A program made the translations under genes and the position numbers. From assembly GCA_016932965.1 (NCBI GenBank), contig JAFGBW010000138.1, forward strand, positions 1 to 42,261: 42,261 nucleotides of DNA, read 5' to 3'. Origin of the DNA: Candidatus Auribacterota bacterium (GTDB lineage Bacteria > Auribacterota > JAFGBW01). Below are positions 1 to 8,605 of the stretch, in pieces. Position 1 is the stretch's first letter. Each line of letters opens with the position of its first letter. The notes under the pieces were generated by a model. That model was not told the DNA's origin, did no database searches, and saw nothing but the letters and a program-made list of their open reading frames with translations.

Positions 1-708
1 CCAGGCTATGCCAGAAAAATCGGAGTCAAGACAGATGAACTTCTGATTTCACAGCCGGACTGCGGAGAGGACGCCCTGAGTATCGCTGAAACTCTGGTGA
101 GAAGCAACGCGGTGGATGTCATTGTGGTGGATTCCGTGGCTGCTTTGACACCGAGAGCGGAACTGGACGGTGAAATGGGCGACAAATTCATCGGTTTGCA
201 GGCCCGAATGATGTCACAGGCCATGCGTAAACTGACCGCGACAGTGGCCAAAAGTAAAACATGCCTGATCTTCATCAATCAAATCAGGGAAAAAGTGGGC
301 ATCATGTTTGGAAATCCTGAGACAACAACAGGTGGACGCGCTCTCAAATTCTTCGCCTCCATGCGCATCGAGGTCAAAAAGCAGGAAATCCTGAAAAGCG
401 GTGATGAAGAGGCAACCGGGCACAAAGTGAAAGCCAAAGTAGTCAAAAACAAGCTCGCGGCCCCTTTCAGATATGCGGAATTCGAAATCAATTTCAATCA
501 GGGAATTTCGAAATCAGGAGAACTCATTGATTTGGGAGTGGAGTATAAAATCATTGATAAAAAAGGTTCCTGGTTTTCCTATGGAGATGAAAAAATCGGA
601 CAAGGCAGGGACGCTGCCAAATCATATCTGGATGGAAACCATAAAATTCTGCACGAGTTGGAAGAAAAAATCAGAAAAATCCTTTTTGAAAAATACAGAG
701 CAAAATAA
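1..708 (+). CDS. recA: Recombinase RecA, 3' part (5' end outside window)
   Basis: RecA forms ATP-dependent filaments on single-stranded DNA, catalyses strand exchange and triggers LexA cleavage in the SOS response. The window opens inside the gene, and about 235 C-terminal residues remain. The frame is open from base 1, starting with [20 protein letters not shown], which matches the region around residue 100 of E. coli RecA. Conserved stretches include [14 protein letters not shown] (Walker B), the loop-1 region, [29 protein letters not shown] (loop 2) and [11 protein letters not shown]. The C-terminus stops soon after the core ([14 protein letters not shown]) and lacks the long acidic tail of E. 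coli RecA. No recX follows within reach; a decayed gene on the opposite strand does. Identification is secure. Confidence 0.98.
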   Translation, partial: PGYARKIGVKTDELLISQPDCGEDALSIAETLVRSNAVDVIVVDSVAALTPRAELDGEMGDKFIGLQARMMSQAMRKLTATVAKSKTCLIFINQIREKVGIMFGNPETTTGGRALKFFASMRIEVKKQEILKSGDEEATGHKVKAKVVKNKLAAPFRYAEFEINFNQGISKSGELIDLGVEYKIIDKKGSWFSYGDEKIGQGRDAAKSYLDGNHKILHELEEKIRKILFEKYRAK

Positions 709-716
709 TTAGGACA

Positions 717-1246
717 TTAACGGCCGCACATTGAAAATTCACAAATAGATGCAGTTGTTTCCCGGATCATGAATTCGTCGGCCGTAAACTCCTTTGTTTT
801 CGGCGGGATTAGGCCGATCAAACAATTGTGAAGCATCCTTTTGAGCGGAGATTCCCAAATGCTTGTTTTAGGGAACTTCAATATCCAATCAGAAATCCAA
901 CCGGCTTCAAACCGATCGCTGCTCCATTCCGGGAGGAACCGGTTGTACCGGCCGGAGTTGACGCACCTGTTCCGCATCTTGAATCGCTCTATTATAATCC
1001 GGTTCAGAAAGATATTTCACTTCTTTTTCCGATGGATCCACACAAAGGTAGAACCAATCCTGGGTATGCGTGTTCTGACAAGTGAAGTATAAAATCCCGT
1101 CTTTCAGATAAGGGAGCCGGCTGAACTGGATCCTTCCTGATGTGTTGAGATGATAATTGCCCTGCCAGGTCCTTTGATAGTCCTCTTTAAATCATATGGA
1201 ACAGGTCATTTTCATTCGCCATGATGACCACAAAGGGTGTAGCTGA
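717..1246 (-). pseudogene. Decayed gene remnant in shifted minus-strand frames
   Basis: No intact gene lies between recA and the dehydrogenase. On the minus strand, protein-like text runs through three frames. One piece (about 1246-1187) contains FVVIMANENDLFHM and then hits TAA. The next frame (about 1191-907) gives FKEDYQRTWQGNYHLN, then LPYLKDGILYFTCQNT and FYLCVDPSEKEVKYLSE, and ends at TGA. A third frame (977-717) gives FEAGWISDWILKFPK and ends with FSMCGR. Joining them needs at least two frameshifts. The family is not recognised; the alternating aromatic and charged pattern is vaguely beta-propeller-like. Sequencing or assembly error is an alternative to true decay. Confidence 0.35.
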
Positions 1247-1273
1247 TCATATCAATGACAGGGAAACATTCCC

Positions 1274-2740
1274 TCATCCGGTTACATGATTTTTAAGTGC
1301 TGTTCCGGTTTTTCCCGATTCAAATTCATGAATATTGTCAACCGTTGTCTGGGCAATATTGTTCAAGGCCTCCGTGGTAAGAAAGGCCTGGTGACTTGTC
1401 ACGATGACGTTATTGAAAGTCAAAAGCCTGGCCAGCGTGTCATCGGATAACACCTTGTCAGAGACATCTTCAAAAAAGTAGGAGCCTTCCCCTTCGTACA
1501 CATCAAGCCCGGCATAGCCTATCTTCCCTGTTTTAAGGCCGTCAAGCAAAGCAGTTGTATCGATCAAAGCACCTCGGCTTGTATTAATCAGCATGACTCC
1601 TTTTTTCATTTTACTGATGGCAGCGGTATTGATCATATGTTTGTTTTCTGCAGTTAACGGGACATGGAGGGAAATGATGTCGGATTCCGCAAAAAGGGTG
1701 TCCAGATCTACGAAACGGGCGTTGAAATTCTTTTCAACAGACAGATCAGGAAACGGATCATAGACAAGAAGCCGGCATCCGAATCCGGCCAGAATACTGA
1801 GAGTGCACCTGCCGATTTTTCCTGCGCCTAAAATACCGGCGGTTTTTCCATGCACGTCAAATCCGACAAAACCGTTCAACGAGAAGTTCCCTTCCTTGAC
1901 GCGGTTATTGGCGCGATGGGTCCTCCTGTTCAATGTCATCATCAGGGCAACGGCATGTTCCGCAACCGCGAAAGGTGAATACGCAGGGACCCTGACCACT
2001 GAAACACCGCGTTTTTTACAGGCATTGAGATCGACGTTATTGAATCCGGCGCACCTCAATGCAATGAGATTGATTCCCATTGAATGGAGGTTGTCCAAGA
2101 CCTCGGCATCCACTCTATCATTAACAAATATACAGACCGCATTACATCCTGCAGCCAGAGAAACCGTATCAGGTGTCAATTTTGTTTCAAAGAAACGATA
2201 GGAATAATTATACGGATTGTTCCTCGTGAAGGTCTCCTCCATGTACGGTTTTGAATCAAAGAAGGCCACTTTGTAACGCCGGTCCAGGTCCTGCCCCAGC
2301 AGCTTTGCAACCATGTTCGTTTCCCTGTGGAGGCGGCTTGTGATGCTGGAAAGGATTCCTCTGGCGATAGAGCTATTGGCCTCCAAAAGCTCATTGAAAT
2401 TGGAATAATTCAATATCCAGGCAACAACCCGGGTACGAGCCTTTAAAGTGGCAGAACGAACCATTTCTCCAAAAAGTCCCATCTCCCCTGCTATGTCATT
2501 GGCCTTTAAAAGTGTAATTTCAATGAGATTTCCGTCCGCATGGGTTTTTAGCACACTGATTTCCCCGGACTCAATGATGAACATGCAGTCTCCTTTTTCA
2601 CCTTCAGAACAAAGAATGTCATCAGTTTTATATTCGGATTTTTTGAGTTTCCGCATGACCTGCTGAAGGGCATCCTCTGCAAGTTTCGAAAAGGCAGGGA
2701 CATGGCGCAAAACTTCAATTGAAATGGATGGTGAGCTCAT
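1274..2740 (-). CDS. cNMP-binding domain fused to D-lactate dehydrogenase-type 2-hydroxyacid dehydrogenase
   Basis: This 488-residue protein joins an N-terminal cyclic-nucleotide-binding domain (about 10-145) to a D-isomer-specific 2-hydroxyacid dehydrogenase (about 155-488). The cNMP pocket keeps its phosphate-binding cassette (GEMGLFGEMVRSATLKA, about 85-101, with R95 and S96). The dehydrogenase resembles fermentative D-lactate dehydrogenases: R229 in ALRCAG, the NAD-binding GAGKIG at 305-310, D413 and E418 around GLDVYEGE, and H450 in TSHQAF. Expected reaction: pyruvate + NADH to D-lactate + NAD, in the cytoplasm. A strong Shine-Dalgarno (AAGGAAGGAG) precedes the ATG. The gene lies 21 nt behind the lactate permease, so the two probably form an operon. 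Regulation of the enzyme by cAMP or c-di-nucleotide is inferred from the fusion. The exact 2-ketoacid substrate is not proven. Confidence 0.9.
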   Translation of the reverse strand: MSSPSISIEVLRHVPAFSKLAEDALQQVMRKLKKSEYKTDDILCSEGEKGDCMFIIESGEISVLKTHADGNLIEITLLKANDIAGEMGLFGEMVRSATLKARTRVVAWILNYSNFNELLEANSSIARGILSSITSRLHRETNMVAKLLGQDLDRRYKVAFFDSKPYMEETFTRNNPYNYSYRFFETKLTPDTVSLAAGCNAVCIFVNDRVDAEVLDNLHSMGINLIALRCAGFNNVDLNACKKRGVSVVRVPAYSPFAVAEHAVALMMTLNRRTHRANNRVKEGNFSLNGFVGFDVHGKTAGILGAGKIGRCTLSILAGFGCRLLVYDPFPDLSVEKNFNARFVDLDTLFAESDIISLHVPLTAENKHMINTAAISKMKKGVMLINTSRGALIDTTALLDGLKTGKIGYAGLDVYEGEGSYFFEDVSDKVLSDDTLARLLTFNNVIVTSHQAFLTTEALNNIAQTTVDNIHEFESGKTGTALKNHVTG

Positions 2741-2761
2741 GATTATTCTCCTTCCTTATCA

Positions 2762-4237
2762 TTACATCAAGAATGCCCCAAAATAAATCAAAAGGCCGAG
2801 AACAGCCACATAAATCAAACAATATAAAAAAGTCTTTCGAAATATTTCATTCTGTCTGGATTCAATTCCCACGGTTGCCGCGGCCACTGAGATGCTCTGG
2901 GGGGAAATCATCTTACCGGCTGTGGCTCCTGCCGTATTGGAGGCGGTAATCCAGGAAGGATCATAACCCGTGGAAACAGCCGTTTGTTTCTGAAGCTCTC
3001 CCAGCAGAATATTGGATGATGTATCGCTTCCGGTTACAAACGTTCCCATTGCGCCAAGTAAGGGTGCAATGAGAGGAAAAAATGCTCCTGAAAAGGAAGC
3101 GATCATGACGGCGATCAAGGAGATCATTCCGGAGGCCCCCATCACCTTGGCAAGAATCAGAATGGAAATGATGGTGATGCATGTCCATTTGATTTTCTGA
3201 GCGGTTTTCCATATCAAAATTCGTATTTGATTCAAGGTAATACCCTGAATGAATCCCCCTGTCAGAGCGGAAAGGAAAAGAAGGGTGCCGGGAGTCGTCA
3301 GCCAATCGATCTTGACGGCATGTCCGTTTAAATGGATTTGAATGAGAAAGGGAGATTCGTTGAGAAAACAAATAGGTATCAGGCGGGTGACCAGAACCAG
3401 GAGCAATAAAATGGAAAAGGGAATGACTGCCATGATGATTTTTACAGAGATGAAATTTTCAGAACCGGGATGTTTCAAGCGCCGGAGGACAACATAAAAA
3501 ATGAGGGAGCCGATGGAGGCGGCGATGGCTACCAGTTCAGGACCTGCAGTGAATGCGACTGCGAGCTGAATGACTGAAAAAACCGCTCCTATTGACAACA
3601 CCTCCAGACAGGCTGAAAATCCTGGCCGTTTGTCTTTGTCTGCGAGAAACACAATGCCTAGAGGAACCAAAAGTGCAAATACGGCAAGCTGAACAGCAAC
3701 ATGATGTGTCAGAGTGTTTTGATCAAGACCGGTGACGTTAGCCAAAATGATAACAGGAATTCCAAGAGCTCCAAAAGCTACCGGTACAGAATTGGCCACA
3801 AGGCAGATCACAGCGGCCAGGACCGGTTCAAATCCGATGGAAATAAGCATGGCGGTGGGGATCGCCACGGCTGTTCCGAATCCTGCAACAGCCTCAAGAA
3901 ATCCCCCGAAACAAAAGGCGATCAGAACAGCCTGAATATTTAAATCAGGACACAAACGGATTAAAAAACTCTTGATTTCATCCATGGCGCCTGTTTCCAC
4001 ACTGATGAAATAAGTAAAAACAGCGGCAAAAATAACCCAGATAATGGGCACAATCGCTGTAATCAGACCCTCCATTGAAGATAACAGGATGGTCTTGAAT
4101 GACGTTTTCATGACGAAGAAAGCGATCATCTGTGTAATCAGCATCGTTCCAAATGTGGCAGTATGGGCTCTGATCCGGGTGAATCCCAGTGTATAGAGCA
4201 GAATCAAAAAAGGGCTTAAACTTACTAATTCTTTCAC
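2762..4237 (-). CDS. lctP: L-lactate permease (LctP family)
   Basis: A polytopic inner-membrane protein of 491 residues with about 12-14 hydrophobic segments. It carries the LctP-family signature FGGFLEAVAGFGTAVAIP near residue 115, plus family-like stretches such as ANSVPVAFGALGIPV and GATAGKMISPQSISVAAATV. The family imports lactate (and often glycolate) in symport with protons. The start is read as GTG at 4237, because a good GGAGA Shine-Dalgarno sits 7 nt upstream. The D-lactate dehydrogenase fusion follows 21 nt downstream, so uptake (or release) and oxidation of lactate are likely co-expressed. The length is slightly below that of typical E. coli LldP (about 550). The substrate could be another short hydroxyacid. 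Confidence 0.9.
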   Translation of the reverse strand: MKELVSLSPFLILLYTLGFTRIRAHTATFGTMLITQMIAFFVMKTSFKTILLSSMEGLITAIVPIIWVIFAAVFTYFISVETGAMDEIKSFLIRLCPDLNIQAVLIAFCFGGFLEAVAGFGTAVAIPTAMLISIGFEPVLAAVICLVANSVPVAFGALGIPVIILANVTGLDQNTLTHHVAVQLAVFALLVPLGIVFLADKDKRPGFSACLEVLSIGAVFSVIQLAVAFTAGPELVAIAASIGSLIFYVVLRRLKHPGSENFISVKIIMAVIPFSILLLLVLVTRLIPICFLNESPFLIQIHLNGHAVKIDWLTTPGTLLFLSALTGGFIQGITLNQIRILIWKTAQKIKWTCITIISILILAKVMGASGMISLIAVMIASFSGAFFPLIAPLLGAMGTFVTGSDTSSNILLGELQKQTAVSTGYDPSWITASNTAGATAGKMISPQSISVAAATVGIESRQNEIFRKTFLYCLIYVAVLGLLIYFGAFLM

Positions 4238-4307
4238 ATGACTATCTCCAGTTGATTTTTATCAAACTAGCAGATAGTATGGGACATGTAAAAACGAATC
4301 CACAGGG

Positions 4308-4802
4308 TTGTCCCTCTATAATGAACCGATATTAAAATGCTGTTCATTTGAATTGTCTTATGCTGCCGAACTTATACCTTTTCATTATGTTAAGTCTTTT
4401 CACCTGGAGCCTGGCCGGTATACGTTGTTTTTTGATCACGATGCCATTGCGTCCGGAATAGTGGCAATCGGACTTATTTTTATTGTCACCTCCATGACCC
4501 AGGGGTTCAAGAGACGGCCTTTCGCCATCAAAAAGCTCTGGTTGATCGTGATTCCTTGTTTTGTTGTCTTTTTTGCAGTCACCCTATTTTTCAGCGGCAG
4601 TCTCGGAGCACCGGAAACGGGTGATCTGCCTGTATTCGCCCTGCGTGAACACTATCTGTTCACAAAGGGAACTGAAGTGAGCCGACTGCGTTTCATCACT
4701 GTTGCCTCGAGTTTTTTAATTTGCTGGCATGGATTCATGATGGCATTTGTGATTGACCAATGGATGCATTTCAAAAATTCTGGGAAACATCTGCAAAAAT
4801 AA
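4308..4802 (+). CDS. Unidentified small membrane protein
   Basis: A reading frame of up to 164 residues with two clear membrane segments (about residues 48-65 and 80-98: SGIVAIGLIFIVTSM and LWLIVIPCFVVFFAVTLFF), a soluble stretch, and a third hydrophobic segment (ITVASSFLICWHGFMMAF). I do not recognise the family. The N-terminus is uncertain: the first possible start is a TTG with no convincing ribosome-binding site. An ATG at about 4387 in another frame begins a short hydrophobic stretch, so a 5' frameshift is possible. It is divergent from lctP, with only about 70 nt between them. It stands alone, followed by 500 nt without a gene. Confidence 0.5.
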   Translation: MSLYNEPILKCCSFELSYAAELIPFHYVKSFHLEPGRYTLFFDHDAIASGIVAIGLIFIVTSMTQGFKRRPFAIKKLWLIVIPCFVVFFAVTLFFSGSLGAPETGDLPVFALREHYLFTKGTEVSRLRFITVASSFLICWHGFMMAFVIDQWMHFKNSGKHLQK

Positions 4803-5310
4803 GTCTAGTTTTTCAACAGGTCTTCATACATTGTTCAATACGTCAAAATCAGGACAGGATCTGACAGATGCAAATCAGTTACAACAGCAACTTGTATCGT
4901 TCCTATGATAAAAACATTCACCAAGATTTTATCTCCCGAGATGAACCGGTCAATCATCTATCCAGGAATTTGTTCTGAGATTCATCATCCTGATGCTCCT
5001 TATCGAATAATTTAAGAAAGTAATGGAGATAAGATGTTCTATTTTATTTATTTGCAACAAGTTAAAAAAAATGAAAAAAAGATAAAAAGCCTGAATTCCT
5101 TATTTCCATGTTGATTATCCACAAAAAAAATGGAAAAGAGATTATTGTTTCTCATTTATTACCATCATTCCCCTTTTTTTATCTTTTTTTTCTATTGATG
5201 GATCTGATAACTCGACATGGTGTTCTGCAGATTAACGGAATTTGAACATGCAAAACATTCAAAAATGATTCATCCTGATGAAGATTATCATAAAAAAACT
5301 ACTGTGAATT
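4803..5310. other. AT-rich intergenic region without recognised gene
   Basis: About 500 nt between the small membrane protein and pcm, whose 3' ends converge here. It is rich in A and T runs, especially 5060-5190. A 36-codon frame from ATG 4868 lacks a convincing ribosome-binding site and resembles nothing known. No strong terminator hairpin, RNA gene or repeat family was found. Confidence 0.5.
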
Positions 5311-5940
5311 TTATTTGCCTTTCACCATGGGAACAAACCGAACTCCGATTGTCTCTTTGGTAATGACTCGGTGTTCCTGTTTTTCAAGGAGCAATAATTC
5401 CTGAGTCCATGTGCCGATCGGAATGACCATTTTCCCGCCTACAACCAATTGTTCCACTAACGAGGAAGGAATTTCTGCAGGAGCCGCCGTGACACAGATT
5501 TTTTCATATGGAGCATGTTCCTTCCATCCGGCGTGTCCGTCACAGCATCTGAAAAAAATATTGTGATAGCCGTATTCCTTCAATCTTTTTTCGGCAGAGG
5601 AAGCCAGTTCAGGAATGATTTCCATGGTAAATACCTCCTTTACGAGAGAAGCCAAAACGGCCGTCTGATAGCCTGCACCAGTCCCGATTTCCAACACCCT
5701 GTCATTTTTTGAAAGTTGAAGTAATTCCGTCATCAAAGCAACAATATAAGGCTGGGAAACCGTCTGACCGCATCCAATAGGAACGGGATAATCCTCATAA
5801 GCCTCCTCCAGGGATCCTTCTGGAATAAAAATATGCCGTTCAATTTTTAATAACGCTTCCAGGACTTTTTTATCTGAAATCCCCCTGGCTTGGATTTGTT
5901 GTTCCACCATCTCTTTTCTTTTTTCAGTCCACTTCTGCAT
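5311..5940 (-). CDS. pcm: Protein-L-isoaspartate O-methyltransferase
   Basis: Pcm uses S-adenosylmethionine to methylate isoaspartyl residues in age-damaged proteins, starting their conversion back to aspartate. The protein (209 residues from ATG 5940) matches the family's usual length. It shows the N-terminal GISDKKVLEALLKIERHIFI region, the substrate loop YPVPIGCGQTVSQPYIVA, and SAM motif I VLEIGTGAGYQTAVLA, followed by ICVTAAPAEIP and the C-terminal GVRFVPMVKG. A TTG at 5949 would add three residues; the ATG is preferred because family members begin close to it. No surE or other usual partner is adjacent, so it appears to be a single-gene unit. Confidence 0.96.
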   Translation of the reverse strand: MQKWTEKRKEMVEQQIQARGISDKKVLEALLKIERHIFIPEGSLEEAYEDYPVPIGCGQTVSQPYIVALMTELLQLSKNDRVLEIGTGAGYQTAVLASLVKEVFTMEIIPELASSAEKRLKEYGYHNIFFRCCDGHAGWKEHAPYEKICVTAAPAEIPSSLVEQLVVGGKMVIPIGTWTQELLLLEKQEHRVITKETIGVRFVPMVKGK

Positions 5941-6285
5941 AAAGCACAAGACCTATTTATAAGATTCTTGATAACTAATTATTGATCAGTCCGTTACCTC
6001 CAGCAGAGGTGGAGACTTGATATGAGAATCCCCCAAAGGGATTTGTTTATAGTTGATATGGCAATAAAATCGAGAATATAAGATAAAAAATCCCGAAAAA
6101 TAAAAAACAAAAGAAATAGGATTCATTACTTTTTTATAAATTCAGATTCTTTTATCTTTTCTACTCAATTCTCGATTTTTAATTCTTACTCATCAGTTAT
6201 TATTTTTAATGCGTTATGTTTAACTTATGATTATATTTTTACCCGGAAAATAGTGTAATTATACATAGCACATTCAAATTTTATC
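5941..6285. other. AT-rich intergenic region, divergent promoters expected
   Basis: About 345 nt separate the divergent pcm and iolB genes. The stretch is strongly AT-rich (6060-6250) and must hold promoters for both. I could not identify a clear -35/-10 pair with good spacing, an operator or a structured leader. Confidence 0.4.
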
Positions 6286-7053
6286 ATGATACCAACACTT
6301 TGTATACATCGATGGCTTATTCCTGATATCAGGGTAAAACAACTTGATTTCATGGCGTTCAAAATACTTTCCGGGAAAACAATCACTCTTCCCCCCAAAA
6401 AGACTGAATCCTTTATCGTACTGATCAAAGGGTCAGCCAGCTTCCATATTAATGATGTTCATTTCAAGTCCAAAAGATCATCTCCATTTACTGATTTGCC
6501 CAGCGGCATGTTTATACCGGCAGACCATGCCTTGTCTATTCAAGCTAAAAACGAGACTGAGGTTGGATGGTGCATCTCCAAATCCAAACCAAGGAGAAAA
6601 AATCTTCTCCCATTCTTTGTTCCTGAAAAAGAGGTCCGGATCCGCACGGTAGGACAAGAACATCATCAAAGAACCGTCATGGATATCCTCTCTGAGTCGC
6701 ACCAGGCAGATTATCTGCTTGTTGGGGAGACGCTTTCCAAACCCGGCATGTGGTCCAGCTATCCGCCCCATAAGCACGATCATTCTAAATTAAATCAGGA
6801 GTCAAAAATGGAAGAAATCTATTATTACCGTACTGAGCTGAAAAACCGTTTTGGATTGCAATGCCTTTATTCTCCGGAACATAAAATGGACTTCTGTTTT
6901 CGGGTAAAAAACCATGATTGTCTGGCTATCCCGTTTGGTTTTCATCCTGTTTCAGCGCCCCCGGACAGCCGTTTTTACTATCTTTGGATGCTCAGCGGAA
7001 ATACCAGGAAATTACACTATAAAACTGATCCGGATTTTAATGAGATCAAATGA
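6286..7053 (+). CDS. iolB: 5-deoxy-glucuronate isomerase (IolB/KduI family)
   Basis: IolB is a cupin enzyme of myo-inositol breakdown that converts 5-deoxy-D-glucuronate to 2-deoxy-5-keto-D-gluconate. This 255-residue protein has the family's C-terminal cupin: MWSSYPPHKHD (metal ligands H162 and H164), EEIYYY (E177), and IPFGFHPVSAPPDSRFYYLW (H220). The N-terminal half is more divergent but keeps the first cupin layout. No other inositol genes (iolA, C, D, E, G) lie beside it. A PfkB-family kinase begins 35 kb downstream but cannot be assigned to the pathway. There is no clear Shine-Dalgarno at the first ATG. An orphan copy might serve another sugar acid; the family call is firm, the pathway role is not. 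Confidence 0.87.
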   Translation: MIPTLCIHRWLIPDIRVKQLDFMAFKILSGKTITLPPKKTESFIVLIKGSASFHINDVHFKSKRSSPFTDLPSGMFIPADHALSIQAKNETEVGWCISKSKPRRKNLLPFFVPEKEVRIRTVGQEHHQRTVMDILSESHQADYLLVGETLSKPGMWSSYPPHKHDHSKLNQESKMEEIYYYRTELKNRFGLQCLYSPEHKMDFCFRVKNHDCLAIPFGFHPVSAPPDSRFYYLWMLSGNTRKLHYKTDPDFNEIK

Positions 7054-7283
7054 TTTACTATTGTGATCACTCTCTGGTCAAAATGTCCAGCACGACTCCG
7101 TAAAAATCTTGTTATTAAACAAAAAATTCATCATAATTTATTATTATTTATGTTAGTTGTTTAATTCGCGGATTAAAATATTACATCCCTTGAATTTGAT
7201 TGCGGCAGAACTCTCGCGGCAAATCATCTGTGGTGTAATGAATGCTTAGAAAATCTCCGGAAGTGTCAAAGTTTGGGCTAAGA

Positions 7284-7309
7284 AAACCGGATGGCGGCAT
7301 ACCCGGTTT
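7284..7309 (+). promoter_or_regulatory. Possible 5'-UTR hairpin ahead of purM
   Basis: AAACCGG (7284-7290) and CCGGTTT (7303-7309) form a 7-bp perfect stem with a 12-nt loop. It ends about 10 nt before the AAGGA ribosome-binding site of purM and could affect translation initiation. There is no T-tract and no match to a purine riboswitch that I can see. Confidence 0.3.
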
Positions 7310-7328
7310 AATCAAAATAAGGAAAAGC

Positions 7329-8387
7329 ATGAAAACAAAAATAAATCCTGATGTACAATCCCTCTCGTACAAGGAATGCGGGGTCAATATTGATGAAGGG
7401 TCCCGTTTCGTTTCAAAAATAAAAAAAATCGTATCTTCCTGGCATAGACCAGAGCTCATGAAAGGCATCGGCGGATTCGGCGGCCTTTTTGATATTTCCA
7501 GCCTTGGCATGAAACACCCGGTACTGGTTACTTCCATCGACGGTGTGGGAACCAAACTGAATATTGCACGAATGATGAAAAAACACGATAGCGTGGGCAT
7601 GGATATCGTCAATCATTGCGTCAATGACATTTTAGTCCAGGGTGCGAAACCGTTATATTTTACCGATTACATCGGTACCGGCAGGCTTGACGCTGATTGC
7701 ATGGAACAGGTCGTCAAGGGCATGTTCCAGGCATGCAAAGATGCCAACTGTGAACTGATCGGTGGTGAAACAGCGGAAATGCCCGGCATGTATAAGGACG
7801 ATGAATACGATCTCGTCGGCTCTATCACGGGAGTGGTTGAAAAAGAAAAAATCATCACCGGCGACAGATTGGTCCATGGAGATGTTCTCATCTCCCTGCC
7901 ATCGAACGGACTCCATACCAACGGATATTCGCTGGCCAGAAAGATTGTTTTCGATATAAAGAATCTTAAGGTGGACTCCTATGTGGAAGAACTGGAGTGT
8001 AGTATCGGTGAAGCCCTTCTGGTTCCCCACCGTTGTTTCGGACCCCTCATGTACGGTCTTTTTGATCAGGTGGATATCAAAGGCATGGCCCATATTACCG
8101 GGGGTGGAATCACGGATAATCTGCCCAGGATTTTCCCAAAAGGTATTGGAGCGGAAATCAAGATCAGTTCCATTCAAGTATTGCCAATTTTTCATTGCCT
8201 CCAAAAATGGGGAGGGGTTGAACTCATGGAGATGATGAAGGTTTTCAATATGGGAGTCGGAATGGTGTTGGCGGTTTCTCAGGAAGAGAGTGAGTTGTGT
8301 CTCAAACTTTGCCGAGAAAATTTTCCTGGATCCGCAGTCATCGGTCGCATTATTCAGGCAGAACAAAAAGCAGTTAAATACATCTAA
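7329..8387 (+). CDS. purM: Phosphoribosylformylglycinamidine cyclo-ligase (AIR synthetase)
   Basis: PurM catalyses the ATP-dependent ring closure of FGAM to aminoimidazole ribotide, the fifth step of purine synthesis, in the cytoplasm. The 352-residue protein (E. coli: 345) starts MKTKINPDVQSLSYKECGVN and shows TSIDGVGTKLN, NHCVNDILVQGAKPLYFTDY, GGETAEMPGMY, SNGLHTNGYSLAR and AHITGGGITDNLPR, all family hallmarks. An earlier in-frame ATG at 7242 would add 29 residues. I prefer 7329 because an AAGGAAA ribosome-binding site lies just upstream and the protein then matches the family N-terminus. purN is not adjacent, so the gene appears to be alone. Confidence 0.97.
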   Translation: MKTKINPDVQSLSYKECGVNIDEGSRFVSKIKKIVSSWHRPELMKGIGGFGGLFDISSLGMKHPVLVTSIDGVGTKLNIARMMKKHDSVGMDIVNHCVNDILVQGAKPLYFTDYIGTGRLDADCMEQVVKGMFQACKDANCELIGGETAEMPGMYKDDEYDLVGSITGVVEKEKIITGDRLVHGDVLISLPSNGLHTNGYSLARKIVFDIKNLKVDSYVEELECSIGEALLVPHRCFGPLMYGLFDQVDIKGMAHITGGGITDNLPRIFPKGIGAEIKISSIQVLPIFHCLQKWGGVELMEMMKVFNMGVGMVLAVSQEESELCLKLCRENFPGSAVIGRIIQAEQKAVKYI

Positions 8388-8531
8388 TCTGTATCTATTG
8401 TAAATGTCATCCTATGCCAGAGCAAAATGTTTCATAAGCACTTGTCGATAAATGGACGAACAAATATCTCATCCGTTTTTTCAATTCTTTCCTATTATGT
8501 AAAATCAATGTTGTCCATTTTGTTAGATCAA

Positions 8532-8560
8532 TTCATATCAACACGTTGATAAATTTATAC
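8532..8560 (+). promoter_or_regulatory. Putative promoter with inverted repeat ahead of the response regulator
   Basis: ATCAAC (8537-8542) and GTTGAT (8545-8550) form a 6-bp inverted repeat with a 2-nt spacer. It lies between a weak -35-like TTCATA (8532) and -10-like TTATAC (8555), spaced 17 nt. It could be an operator overlapping the promoter of the gene starting at 8606. Weak evidence, sequence only. Confidence 0.25.
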
Positions 8561-8605
8561 TTTTACAAAAATCTGTTTTAAGATAATCTTTCTTTAGGAG
8601 AGGCA

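Noticed and set aside
828-1092. Plus-strand frames after recA
   Set aside because: They are the complement of the better minus-strand remnant and show no domain pattern or ribosome-binding site.
4868-4978. 36-codon frame starting MQISYNSNLYRSYD
   Set aside because: No convincing ribosome-binding site, no neighbour and no recognisable motif; chance in AT-rich DNA is likely.
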